Source: Cristatella mucedo (lineage: Eukaryota > Bryozoa > Phylactolaemata > Cristatellidae). Taken from it: 64,000 nt of DNA. The DNA lies in NCBI GenBank assembly GCA_009760855.2, contig WPIO01000016.1, positions 3,456,001-3,520,000 of the forward strand, in the 5' to 3' direction. Position numbers and translations under genes: made by a program. Below, piece after piece: positions 1 to 21,429 of this stretch (positions are counted from its first letter, which is position 1; every line of letters starts with the position of its first letter). Under the pieces are notes generated by a model, which ran no database searches, was not told the DNA's origin, and was given only the letters and a program-made list of their open reading frames with translations.

Positions 1-654
1 TGTGGCGCTGCGGATTCGTCTCAGATCCGCCTGCCGCTCAGAGCTGCTGCTGCTGCTGCTTCGCAGGCTCCCGTCTTTCTTTTCGAGTGTCCCTCGCGCA
101 CGTGACGGCGGCACGTGAGCTCGGGCAGCGTCTAGTGGGCGCTCGACGTGCGTGCACAAAATGGCCAATATCGACCGCCCGACTTCCATATCCGGCGAAC
201 CATCCACACCCGGCGTACCGTATCTTTCCATATCCGGCGTATCGTTGACCGCATCTCAGTTCCAGCGTCTGGGTCCACTGAGAAGTAGCAGGGGTTCATT
301 TGAGCAAAGGTCGCGGGCTGCCAGCTACTGACAGTTGACATTCAGCTGAATTACATTGGGGCAGCCTTGCTGTGTCAGCTCCAGCCTAGTGTGTCTGCCT
401 CAGGGGAGCCTCGGGAAATTAGAGCCCTGCTGAATTTGAAGCCTCGAAGTTCGGCTCCGTTTACTCGTCACCGGTGCATTTTCAGCTGGATACTCGATAT
501 CCCCATAGAACGAAGCATTCAATGTATGATTTATCTACTGGTTAGTGTATACAGTTCCATTAGAGAGCTGGCAAGCTTTTCCTCGAAAATCGAGATTCAC
601 TGTGATAAGACCGGGCAGAAGCACAAAGACACGTATTAGATATAAGGAAGCGTA
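1..654. other. No recognisable gene
   Basis: This stretch opens with a GC-rich segment and a short CTG run near 40-60. I see no long reading frame with family likeness, no splice-bounded exon and no repeat copied elsewhere in the window, until a LINE relic begins near 655. Confidence 0.4.
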
Positions 655-880
655 GTGTGACTCGCAAATTGGAAAACCCATCCGTCAAAATCGGCTCTGC
701 AAACATATCGCCTGTAGCATCTTCGCGAAATCTAGGTGTCCATTTCCACAGGGACCTTTCACTAGACGTCCTCGTGAGTTCAGTCCAGTCTGCCAACTTT
801 CAGCTGAGTAACAGTGCAAACATTTGGGCCTGCTTAGACAGGGAAGCGGCAATCCAAGTCTGCACATTCACGCACTTGTT
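655..880 (+). mobile_element. LINE family 1 fragment (RT C-terminal part)
   Basis: The translated plus strand follows the segment after the RT core of the long LINE at 1048-4487 (its bases about 3560-3780). Shared stretches include KIGSANISPVAS and RNLGV, then a cluster ending with ACLDRE. It is truncated at both ends and diverged, so it is a dead relic. The overlap with the next LINE is not continuous, so this is a separate copy. Confidence 0.75.
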
Positions 881-1386
881 TGTACGACTCTGCTTCTTGG
901 CTTCTGACATAGAGCGCTCTAACGTGCGTTCTTGTTTGTTGCAGAATTCTTCCGAAAACCGAAGTTCTTGCGAACATCGTATACTGAAACGATACAGCTA
1001 AGACCTGTTTAAAGTTATTCTGATTGTTATTTGACCGTAGCGCGTAAGAAATTACGTGCCTATGGACATCTAAACGCTTATCGCTTCGGGCTGCTGGGTC
1101 TCCCACACCGGCGGCTGCCTTAGCTACGCCGGCGGCCAGTAACCTACTTGTTAGTTATGGTCGTCAGCAGCTGCTATCGCTTCGTCATCGTATATCAAAT
1201 GCATTCCTAGATATTAATGTTGTTGCTAAGATTCATGAACTATGCATTAACAAAAGGAAAGCACCCCGTAGCCGCCGCGGTGGCCGGAACCGCCAGCTCA
1301 GACGCCGCTCGTTTGGTATTCCTTGCATTGTCTCGAACCGCTCAGCACGCTCCCCCGCATGCGTCACTGTAAATCTCTCTAACTTA

Positions 1387-3159
1387 GTGGTCATCAGGCC
1401 TGTTGTAACCCAATCGGCCAGACTTAACGCTTGCCTTTGGAATCCTCTCTCAATGTGCAATAAACCTCTAGTAATAAACGACCTTATTTCTGAAAATGGT
1501 ATCGACCTGCTCGCCCTAACTGAAACTTGGCTGAAATCGATAAACTGCCTGACAATTAAAGACGCTACTCCATCTGGTTTCACGTTCTTTCACACACCTA
1601 GATCAATCAAAACTGGAGGTGGAGTTGCTATTATCGTGCGCTCGAAATTCAACTTCAAGCCATTTGCGGTACCCTCGAAGCAGTCTTTTGAATTCTTGGT
1701 CTCACCCGAAAACAAGCTACCGATAGTGGCAGTAGTCTATCGCCCACCAGGTACCAAATCCTCCTTTGTGTCAGATTTCTCCGATCTCGTTTCGATTCTG
1801 TGTGCACGAAATCGATCATTCCTCGTTATGGGTGATTTCAACGTTCACTTTGATAACTTATCTGACGCTTTCAGCACCGAATTTCGTGCATTGACAGACT
1901 CATTATCTCTTGTGGCTCATGTGCATGGCCCTACCCACATCAAGGGTCACACACTCGACCAAATTTTCTCATATAACTGCACTTTGTCATCACCAATTAT
2001 CACTAAATCCTGCTTATCTGACCACATGCAGATCTCATTCAATCTACAGTGTGTGCCCACATCCTCCTCTAAAATAACCTGTGAATCGCGAAACCTCAAG
2101 ACCCTTGACATCGATGCTGTCCGTGCGAGAATATCTGCTTCACCTTTGCTGCTCAGTCCTCCCTCCGATCTGTCATCACTGGTAGATTGCTACAACACGA
2201 CACTAGCTGACACGCTCGACGAGTTTGCACCTCTGACAAAGCGCACTGTGCGCCCCCGCCCAGACGGCCTATGGTTTACCACAGACATTAAACTAGCCAA
2301 GTCTACTAAACGAAAGCTTGAAAAGGCATTCAAAAGATCCGGACTAACTGTCCATCGACAGGCATATGAAGACTACTGTAGGTCGTATCAATCGATCCTA
2401 GCAAAGGCCAAGTCTAGCTTCTATAGAAACATTGTTGAATCACAGATGCACAATCCAAAAGTGCTGATGTTGACGATCAACCATCTCCTCAACCGTTCCC
2501 AGGTTAGCTCCTTACCTGATGATCCTTGTGATGATCTAGCCGATCGCTTCTCTCGATTCTTTGTGCAGAAGATAGACAAGATCAGGGAATCCTTCCCTGC
2601 GATGACAACCTTCCCACTAGAATGCTGTTCCTCGGTTCTTGGCTGCGCCTCAATGTCTGCATTTAAGCAGGTCACTAGTGATCTAGTCCTAAAGTTCGTA
2701 TCTCAATCAAAGAAGACAACAAGTCCACTGGACCCTATTCCCACTGTCCTGCTCCTACGTTGCATTGATCTGCTGCTGCCATGCATAACCAACATCATTA
2801 ATATGTCATTAGCCTCAGGTCAGGTCCCAGCACCTTTCAAAAAAGCTGTACTCAGGCCACTTCTCAAGAAAGCTACACTAGACCAAGAGAACTTGAGCAA
2901 CTACCGCCCAGTCTCCCTTCTACCATTTCTATCAAAGACACTGAAACGGGTCGTGGCAGACCAGCTGAACTCCTACATCGAAACCTCACACCTTGCTAGT
3001 AAGTTCCAGTCTGGCTTTAGAGCTAATCACTCCACAGAGTCAGCATTGCTTGGGTTTACAACGACCTACTTAGGAATGCAGACATGGGTAGAGTGTCTCT
3101 TCTTGTTTTGCTCGATCTTTCGGACGCTTTTGATACCATCGATCACAAAGTACTTCTAG
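1387..3159 (+). pseudogene. LINE ORF2 part 1: endonuclease and start of RT
   Basis: Residues are counted from the Met at 1387. Endonuclease motifs appear in order: TETW near residue 46, YRPPG near 118, GDFNVH near 148, HTLDQIF near 193 and SDHMQI near 214, the layout of EEP/APE endonucleases of CR1/L2 LINEs. The RT begins near residue 500 with NYRPVSLLPF and FQSGFRANHSTESALL. After that the frame drifts into nonsense and stops, because of a frameshift near 3050. The same frame is open back to 1048 without an ATG; that upstream part carries a basic RSRRGGRNRQLRRR stretch, common before the endonuclease in this clade. Function: target-primed reverse transcription of its own RNA in the nucleus. 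Confidence 0.85.
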
Positions 3160-4247
3160 AGCGCCTCTCATCTCGCCTGGGCATCACTGGCACTGCTCTG
3201 CAGTGGTTCAGGTCCTATCTCAGTGGGAGACTCCAGAGTCTTAACGTGAATGGACAAAGATCATCTGAAGTACCTCTAAAATATGGAGTACCTCAGGGCT
3301 CTGTGCTAGGTCCGGTCCTTTTCACCGTTTATACTCTCCCTCTTGCTGATGTGATTGCCAAGCACAATCTAGGCTTTCACTTCTATGCGGATGACACTCA
3401 GTTGTACCTTTGCTTTGATCCCTCCCAGCCTTCGAGCACCTCAAATTCTCTAAACTCACTTGCTGCATGCATTGATGACATCCGCACATGGATGGCAGCA
3501 AATTTTCTAAAACTAAACGATGATAAAACTAGCTTACTAGTTAAGGGCAAACCCAATGTGATTCAGAAATTGGAAAGGCTGACTTTCAAAATTGGCTCTG
3601 CCAGCATATCTCCTGTAGAATCAGCTCGAAATCTAGGTGTCATATTCCAAAGCGACCTCTCGTTAGACGACCACATCAGCTCCACAGTCAAATCTCCCTA
3701 TTTTCAGCTTCATAACATTGCTAAAATTAGGGCTTGTTTAGATAAGGATACCACGTCCAAGCTGGTCCATGCATTCGTGACATCTCGTCTCGACTTCTGC
3801 AACTCACTGCTTACTGGCCTACCAGCATGTGCGATCAGGCGATTGCAGCTGGTGCAAAACTCGGCAGCTAGACTTGCCTGTCGTGAGCGTCGCAGTTGCC
3901 ACATTACTCCACTTCTCGCCGACCTGCACTGGCTACCAGTGAGGCAACGGATTGACTTCAAGGTTTTGTCGCTCACTTTTAGGTCTCTTCATTCTATGGC
4001 TCCAGCCTATCTTTCAGATATACTACCCCATCAGGCCAAGCATCGTACCACTCGCTTTTCGGAATCCAACAGTTTGGAAATACCTCGTACAAACCTTAAA
4101 TCCTTTGGAGACCGTGCATTTAGCTCGTATGCTCCCAAAGCCTGGAACTCCCTCCCGACCTGCGTCAGAACATCCCCTGACCTGACCACATTTAAAAGAA
4201 ACTTAAAAACACACCTATTTAGAAAAGCATTTAGTGGGTCCCTGTGA
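3084..4247 (+). pseudogene. LINE ORF2 part 2: RT core and C-terminal domain
   Basis: This continues the reverse transcriptase in another frame. Motif A reads LLDLSDAFDTIDH near residues 8-20, motif B reads YGVPQGSVLGPVLF near 67-80, and the catalytic YADD is residues 101-104 (bases 3384-3395). The C-terminal third (about residues 220-387) is the Leu/Arg-rich domain found in most truncated copies in the window, with AFVTSRLDFCNSLL and PKAWNSLPTCVRTSPDLT. The stop at 4245-4247 precedes the 3' UTR. The domain itself is intact here; only the frameshift near 3050 separates it from the endonuclease. Confidence 0.87.
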
Positions 4248-4492
4248 TTCGTCCTTCATGTGCTTATGCGTGCTGACACCGTGCATGCTGCCACTAACCA
4301 CATTTGCATGCTGACCCAGTGCATGTCACCCCTAACCATGTTATTCATTTTGTTTGTTTTTTAAGCATGATTTTACTTACTATTCTATTGCATATCACTT
4401 TGCAGCAAATGTAAAGCGCCTAGAAAGAGATTAAGTTCTCTGAGGGCGCTTTATCAAGTGCAATATTATTATTATTATTATTATTGGCTTAT

Positions 4493-4660
4493 TCTCGTGA
4501 GCGTAGAAATTGGCATGTTGTATCGCTCCTCGGCGACCTGCCATGGCTTCCCATGAAGTTGGGAATCAACTTAAAGGTATTCTTGCTCACTTTTAGATCT
4601 CTTTATTTTCTTGCTCTAGTCTACCTATCGGCCTACTCCCCAATCAGGCTAGACATATGA
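4493..4660 (+). mobile_element. LINE family 1 fragment
   Basis: It is a short piece matching bases about 3885-4045 of the long LINE (CGTGAGCGT, then CGACCTGC, then CACTTTTAG and CAATCAGGC). It begins just after the ATT tail of that LINE. It is truncated at both ends. Confidence 0.7.
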
Positions 4661-5098
4661 GCCCCGTGGCGGTAAACCGGGTTCGCATGGTAACTCTGGT
4701 GCTCGCGGACTGAGATGACTACGCGAATATTGGTCCAAATTATATGCAAATAGGCTAAAAATGGCTGGCTCGTCGAGATCTACTCGTCAGCAGAAGACAG
4801 CGATTTCGAAAACGATGATTTGTATTGCGAAAGTTCGGAGCAGCTGACCGGATCCAGGGCGAGGATCCGGGGCTTTGAAAATCGAGCCTATTTTTTCGAG
4901 AAATAGCGCTAGATTGATGGCTGATTTGGGACAGCCGCTGGTGCCTTCTTCGAGCGCCGCACAGAGCAACCTTCTATGCTGATGCTCTTTTTTCTGCCTC
5001 GAGTCTGCGCCATATCGGATGCCGCCGCCAAAAGTGCGCCAATACTGTCAGCATCGTCGTACGCACTGTCAGCGATATTATTCGGCACAGCCGGATAA
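4661..5098. other. Unassigned sequence between LINE copies
   Basis: About 440 bp not resembling the flanking LINEs. A short plus-strand frame near 4790-4890 is acidic (EDSDFENDDLY) but soon stops. I cannot assign it to a gene or to a named transposon. Confidence 0.3.
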
Positions 5099-5592
5099 TG
5101 ATAATAATAATAATAATTCACTTGATAAAGCGCCCTCAGAGAACTTAATCTCTCTCTAGGCGCTTTACATTTGCTGTAAAGTGAAATGCAATTGAAAGGT
5201 AGGTAAAATCATGGTTGAAAAAACAAACAAAATGAATAATATGGTTAGGGGTGACATGCACAGGGTCAGCATGCAAATGTGGTTAGTGGCAGCATGCACA
5301 GTGTCAGCACGCATAAGCACATGAAGGACGAATCACAGGGGCTCACTAAATGCTGTCCTAAATAGGTGTGTTTTTAGGTTCCTTTTAAATGTGGTCAGGT
5401 CAGGGGATGTTCTGACGCAGGTCGGGAGGGAGTTCCAGGCTTTGGGAGCATATGAACTAAATGCACGGTCTCCAAAGGATTTAAGGTTTGTACGAGGTCT
5501 TTCTAGACTATTGGATTCCGAAAAGCGGGTGGTACGATGCTTGGCCTGATGGGTTAGTATATCTGACAGGTAGGCTGGAGCCATAGAATGAA
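5099..5592 (-). mobile_element. LINE family 1, 5'-truncated copy
   Basis: The minus strand carries the last 83 codons of the LINE ORF (Met at 5584 to the stop at 5333), the full 3' UTR, the 3' stem-loop and the ATT tail (AAT repeats on the plus strand at 5099-5116). It is very close to the copy at 1048-4487, so the insertion is fairly young. The 5' truncation at about 5592 directly abuts a near-perfect hairpin. Confidence 0.88.
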
Positions 5593-5593
5593 T

Positions 5594-5658
5594 AATACGT
5601 CAGATCTTGGACCGGAGTCGACATGACGTGTTGATCCCGGTCCAAGATCTAACGTATT
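5594..5658. repeat. Near-perfect hairpin, 22-bp arms
   Basis: The left arm is 5594-5615 and the right arm is 5637-5658. They are complementary at 21 of 22 positions around a 21-nt loop. The hairpin sits at the 5' truncation point of the adjacent minus-strand LINE. Confidence 0.9.
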
Positions 5659-5799
5659 TGACTTCGAAACGCTATATTGTTTTAGAGCAGCTATCTAAAA
5701 AGTAAATAATTAATCACGATTATGCTTGCGAAAAATCGGTAACTCGGGTTACTGCCATCGGGCTCGCATCACCATTAGTACCGCTCACTATCCACATTC

Positions 5800-6205
5800 A
5801 AGTCTATTAGCTGTGCCTCGAACCAACCTCTAATCCTTTAGAGATCACGAATTTAGTTCATATGCTCCGAAAATCTGGAATTCACTTCCGACTTACGTCA
5901 TGATATCCTCTAAATCGATAACATTTAAACTGAAGCTTGATACGTACCTGTTTCTGAAAGCGTATGCTGGTTCCTTGTCATAATAACAATAATAATATAT
6001 TTGTTATAGCGCTCCCAGAGAACTCTATATCTTTCTAGATAATTTACATTTGCTTTAAAGTAAGTTCTCTTCTTTGTTCTTGTGCATGCTGGCACCGAGT
6101 ATGTTGCCATGTTGACGTGCTTCCAGTACAATATATGTTAAGCACCTAAAAAGAGATCTAGTTCTCCGAGAGCACCATACAAATGTAGTACAATCATTGT
6201 CAGCA
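5800..6205 (+). mobile_element. LINE family 1 relic interrupted by an opposite-strand LINE tail
   Basis: Plus-strand family 1 sequence at 5800-5978 (end of the ORF: GAATTTAGTTCATATGCTCC and TGGAATTCACTTCCGA) and at 6064-6205 (3' UTR with the stem-loop sequence) is split by 5979-6063. The split piece reads as a minus-strand LINE 3' end (ATT tail, GCGCT, AGAGAACTC). The split falls just after the LINE stop codon. Confidence 0.65.
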
Positions 6206-6540
6206 GGAAATAAGCCACACCCGTCAAGCTGCGATGTACCTCAGAGAAGTGCTAGGGCTAGATAATTTTGGCAGTTAGCTTAGCCAACTAATCCGTTGCA
6301 CTCTGCAAGCTGAGGTCCATGCTTTGTCCAAGGGAGCCACAATTAATTGTATGGCCTCGTTCGCAAGTTAATGTTTTGCACACAGCTTAGAAAGTCTCTT
6401 TAGGATAAAAACAGAATGGACAAGCTAGTGCAACCACTGAGCTACTGATACCTGGACTAATTTCGCTGCCTTTAGCCGCTAGGACTTGTTAAATTGGCAT
6501 TGTTTGCACAGACAGAACGTAATGGGCAGAGAAGTCAATA

Positions 6541-6640
6541 AATCCCTTTGCAGCAAATGTAAAGCGCCTGGAGAGAGAGAGAGAGAGAGAGATTGAGTTC
6601 TCCGAGGGCGCTTTATCAAGGGTATTATTATTATTATTAT
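6541..6640 (+). mobile_element. LINE family 1, 3' terminus only
   Basis: It holds only the final stem-loop and ATT tail. A run of GA repeats has expanded inside the loop (6571-6592), where the reference has AGAAAGAGATT. Confidence 0.8.
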
Positions 6641-6849
6641 AAATCTGTACTTCAATTCTCTCAACAGATTTATAGCGGTCGAAGTCAGTTTAAGGATTGA
6701 CTCCATTCAGAATGGCACGGCAGCATTCAGCTGCCGAATGGCACGATGGCTTCGTAAACAAGTGAGCAACATTATATTTGACCAACTTCGGGCAAGCCCG
6801 GAGTCACCCTAAAGTTGGATGACTTCGAGTGATGCTATGCAAACGTACG

Positions 6850-6902
6850 AATGTTACGAACCAATCGGCATGGTGGAGTGATGCCGATAGGTTCGTAACA
6901 TT
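6850..6902. repeat. Near-perfect hairpin, 22-bp arms
   Basis: Arms 6850-6871 and 6881-6902 are complementary at 21 of 22 positions, with a 9-nt loop. It lies in otherwise unassigned sequence (6641-7080). Confidence 0.9.
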
Positions 6903-7079
6903 AGTGTAACATTCATCCAAACAGCTGGTCATCGAATGAACACGAGCTGCCTCTGCACTTTCGAGTGGGCTTACTTTCATCGGAGACACCGATCGCCAAA
7001 ACTCGGGCCTCCTGAGACCAGAGTCCGACTGCCAAGCAGCTCAGGCGAGGGCGGCATGGCATCCCGACTGCTGCAAGAA

Positions 7080-7525
7080 TCGAGGACTCGGGGCTTGTGA
7101 CCTCGATCGTCTGCAGCTGGTGCTAGAATCAGCGTTCCGTCTGGTCAGTCGTAGCTGCCACACCGCGGCATTTCTGCCAGCTCTTCACTGGGTCCCTGTC
7201 AAGCATAGAATCGACTAAGATACAACCCTTTTTTGGCCAACGGTGACGTCAGTTTACTGGCTTGCACCAACTAACCTGGCTTTCTGGCAGCTCTCGAAAC
7301 ATCTCCTTCGGGGGGCGGGGTCTCCTCGGGGGGGGGGGCGGCGGCAGCCTCCGGTCGTCTCATCGCTCCTCTACACTAAATTGAAATCATTCGACGATCG
7401 GATCAGTTCTATCACCGAAAGTCTACAGCTCGCTTCCTATCTGCTCCTGTCACTGTCACCTGCACTGGCTTTGCATCGCTCAATTCTCAGCTAAAGACAC
7501 ATATGTTGCCGTCAGCTTTCCTTGC
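7080..7525 (+). mobile_element. Old LINE relic (diverged family 1)
   Basis: Two pieces keep the order of the LINE C-terminal domain. Positions 7085-7215 translate to CDLDRLQLVLESA, RSCHT and LHWVPVKHRID. Positions 7376-7520 translate to LKSFDDRISS and later KTHM. The 160 bp between them hold a G-rich run (7310-7345). Much of the expected sequence is lost. Confidence 0.5.
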
Positions 7526-8044
7526 ATCCAGGAGAACATATCTCTTCTTGTTTCTGTTTGCTTTGCATGCTTAGAAGTGCAGGATTTGGTGCATGCTCCC
7601 AACCAGGGATCCTTATATTCAGGGGCCTGAGCACGTTCTCGCGTGCAAGCTTGCCCGAGCGTGATAGCGTGACTTTTATGAGCTCTTGGTTATTTATTCT
7701 CTTCCTGCGAATGACAAAGTTCGCGGATATGGACCTGGTTCTCCTATGGTGCGATGGAACAGAATTATTATTCTAATTGTACAATTCTGTAAAGTCAATT
7801 TGTCTGACCGAATCAGATTTGTCTCTTATAAAGACAGCTAAACAAAAGACACGGAACGACACAACAGTGGCTACAGCACAGCAAAATCCATCAGCGTCAA
7901 GAAAAGAAAATCAGTCGAAGGCACGTGTTAGTGCAGCTTTATAACAAAAACCAGCAGCTCCGGAATTACCAAGCGAAAGCTGAATCGATACGGCTCAAAG
8001 AAGGCCACAACAGGGCGATACAGAGAGGCTATCAAACTCTTACG
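7526..8044. other. No recognisable gene
   Basis: Frames here are short and show no family motifs. I see no repeat shared with the rest of the window. Confidence 0.35.
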
Positions 8045-8140
8045 AACTTTACAATAGGATCTAATCTAGTCTAATAAAGCACCAAGCAAGATTGAGTTCT
8101 CCGAGGGCACTTTATCAAATGTATTATTATTTAATTCAAT
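8045..8140 (+). mobile_element. LINE family 1, 3' terminus only
   Basis: The diverged stem-loop sequence (AGATTGAGTTCTCCGAGGGC) and an ATT tail end at about 8140. There the AAT tail of a minus-strand LINE begins, so the two elements lie tail to tail. Confidence 0.7.
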
Positions 8141-8825
8141 AATAATAATAATAATAATTCATTTGACAAAGCGCAATCAGAGAACTAAATTTCTCTAGGC
8201 GCTTTAAGTTTGCTGCAAAGGAAGAAGGATCGAATGGCTAGTGGTAGCATGCTCGATAAACAACAAGCATAACATGGTTAGGGGTGACATGCACAAGGTC
8301 AGCATGCAAGTATGGTTAGTGGCAGCATGCCCAGTGTCGACAGGCATAAGCACATAAAGAGCCAATCATAGGGACCCACTAAATGCAGCGATAAATAGGT
8401 CGTTTTTAGTTTCTTTTTAAATGTGGTCAAGCCAGGAGATGTGACAACGAAATTAGGAAGTGAGTTCCAGGCTTTGGATGCATACGAACTAATGGCACGG
8501 TCTCCAAAGGATTTGAGGTTTGTACGAGGATAGGTAAAAAGATTCTAAAAAGCGAGTGGTACGCTGCTTAGCCTGGTGGAGGAGTCGATCTGATGGGTAG
8601 GCTGGAGTCAAAGAATGAAGGGACCTAAAAGTGAGCGACAAAACCTTGAAGTCGATGCGTTGCTTGACTGGGAGCCGGTGTAAGTCGGCGAGAAGTGGTG
8701 TGATGTGGCAGCTGCGACGCTCGCGACAGACAAGCCAAGCTGCGGAGTTTTGCACCAGCTGCAAGTGCTTGAGTGTACAGGCCGGTAGGCCAGCCAGCAG
8801 TGAGTTACAGAAGTCAAGACGGAAA
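8141..8825 (-). mobile_element. LINE family 1, 5'-truncated copy
   Basis: The tail, stem-loop and 3' UTR are followed, on the minus strand, by the C-terminal domain (about 8490-8825). Recognisable stretches are LDFCNSLLAGLPAC and RRSCHITPLLADLH. There are several frame breaks near the C-terminus. The copy stops abruptly at about 8825. Confidence 0.85.
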
Positions 8826-9151
8826 GAACCAAGCAATCAGTTTACTCCTCATAGTCTCAATTAATTACAACGAACCCCACAAGCTTCGACCGCTTGAAGA
8901 AAGGTTGGGTGAGTCTGCGATATCGGCTCAGCTGGCTGCAATGTCCTAAAAAATCCGACAAGTCTTCGGCAGCACATGCACAGTTCGACGGTCAGTTGAA
9001 GGGTAGATCCGAGCACTCGAGCGACCGAGTACTATTTCCTGGCAGGAAGCCATCTTTCGGTGGGCACAGCAGGAACAGCACATCGGGGATACTGGAAGGC
9101 CGGCATGCAGCCCTCGATGCTCGACGATGTCGTGTTGGTCTAAGGAGCCTC
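8826..9151. other. Probable CUEDC2-like 3' UTR and flank
   Basis: This is downstream of the stop codon of the minus-strand gene that ends at 9152. I find no clear AATAAA on the minus strand, so the polyadenylation site is undefined. Confidence 0.3.
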
Positions 9152-20449
<11,298 letters not shown>

Positions 20450-21429
20450 GACGGCTGCCGGATGCAGTCGCGGATGCACCACCCCAGTCCCTGCAAAGTG
20501 CTACAGAAACTGGCGCCCGGGTTATTTGAATCGAGGCGCTCGACGGCGACGGAAAGCGAACAGTGCGGCGCGAGAAGGCCGCGTAGCAACAATTTCTGTC
20601 CGTCCGCTTCGAGTTTGTTTCGTTCGGCGGTGAGTAGGCAATGGCTGGGACTGCGTACCCGGCCCGATGTCACGCACTGGTCGGACCGGCAGCCCGGGCG
20701 CTCGCTTACGCCGGAGACTGGTCTGCGAACTCGGTCGTCGCTGAGAGAGAAAGCACCCAGCAGAGGGGAGGGGTAGGAATGGACACGAATGGACAATGGC
20801 CGGTAAGCTATTGCCAGGGCGGCGGCGACGACCGCATCACCACCCCAGCGTACTGAGACAGCGAAACAGACCGGAGAGCGGGCTTTCCTACGAGCAAGAA
20901 ATGGTGAGAAGCGTCCTTGACTCGGAAGCTCGCCTTTCCTCTTCCCTAGACTAGAACGGGAAGCCGAAGCAGCCGAGGCGGCGATTCATCAATAAGACAT
21001 TACCGCACCACACACAGAGCTGACCTGCTCAAAGTGGAGCGCGAGAAACTCACAAGCGTGCAGACTACACAGCCAGAGCGCTGTATGCGTCTGTAATGTA
21101 CGTTACGAAGACAGGGCCCGGGCCACAGGCAACGGCAAGAGGCGCCCAAAATTGAAAGCCGTCCCTAACTTGACTCGCTGTGTGGCAAGAGTAGCGGATG
21201 TCCTAGCACGGGTTTCAATGCCGCGAACTCTGCGGTGTGCCATAGAAAATTACAGCGCGTCGTAACGAAAGATTTATGACGTATCTCTTGTCGATAGTAC
21301 TGGCGAACTGTACTAGTTCTCCGAGCAGAGGGGCTCCGGGAACACGAATGGGCAACGTAGTGAGCCATATGGCCTTGACCTTGTGGGTGTGGTCAGGCCG
21401 CTACGTAGTTCTTTCCAGGGTTCGACGAA
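20450..21429. promoter_or_regulatory. GC-rich upstream region of the CUEDC2-like gene
   Basis: The 500 bp upstream of the start codon (20450-20960, minus orientation) are GC- and CpG-rich with no TATA box at an obvious position, as is common for a housekeeping promoter. This is inference from position and composition; the transcription start is unknown. Confidence 0.35.

Larger units (their letters stand above)
1048..4487 (+). mobile_element. CR1/L2-type LINE, nearly complete (family 1)
   Basis: This is the longest retroelement here and the reference for family 1. It encodes an apurinic-type endonuclease followed by a reverse transcriptase, then a 3' UTR of about 240 bp ending at ATT repeats (4467-4485). 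The last 60 bp before the tail form a stem-loop in which AAAGCGCC (about 4414) pairs with GGCGCTTT (about 4445). Many other copies in the window end in the same stem-loop and ATT tail. The 5' edge is uncertain; the reading frame is open from 1048. A single frameshift near 3050 splits the polyprotein. I see no target-site duplication I could defend. Confidence 0.88.

Noticed and set aside
3710-3976. Antisense open frames over LINE C-terminal domains (also at 8631, 18627, 24848, 30432, 49949)
   Set aside because: They recur wherever the LINE recurs and are the reverse shadow of its coding strand.
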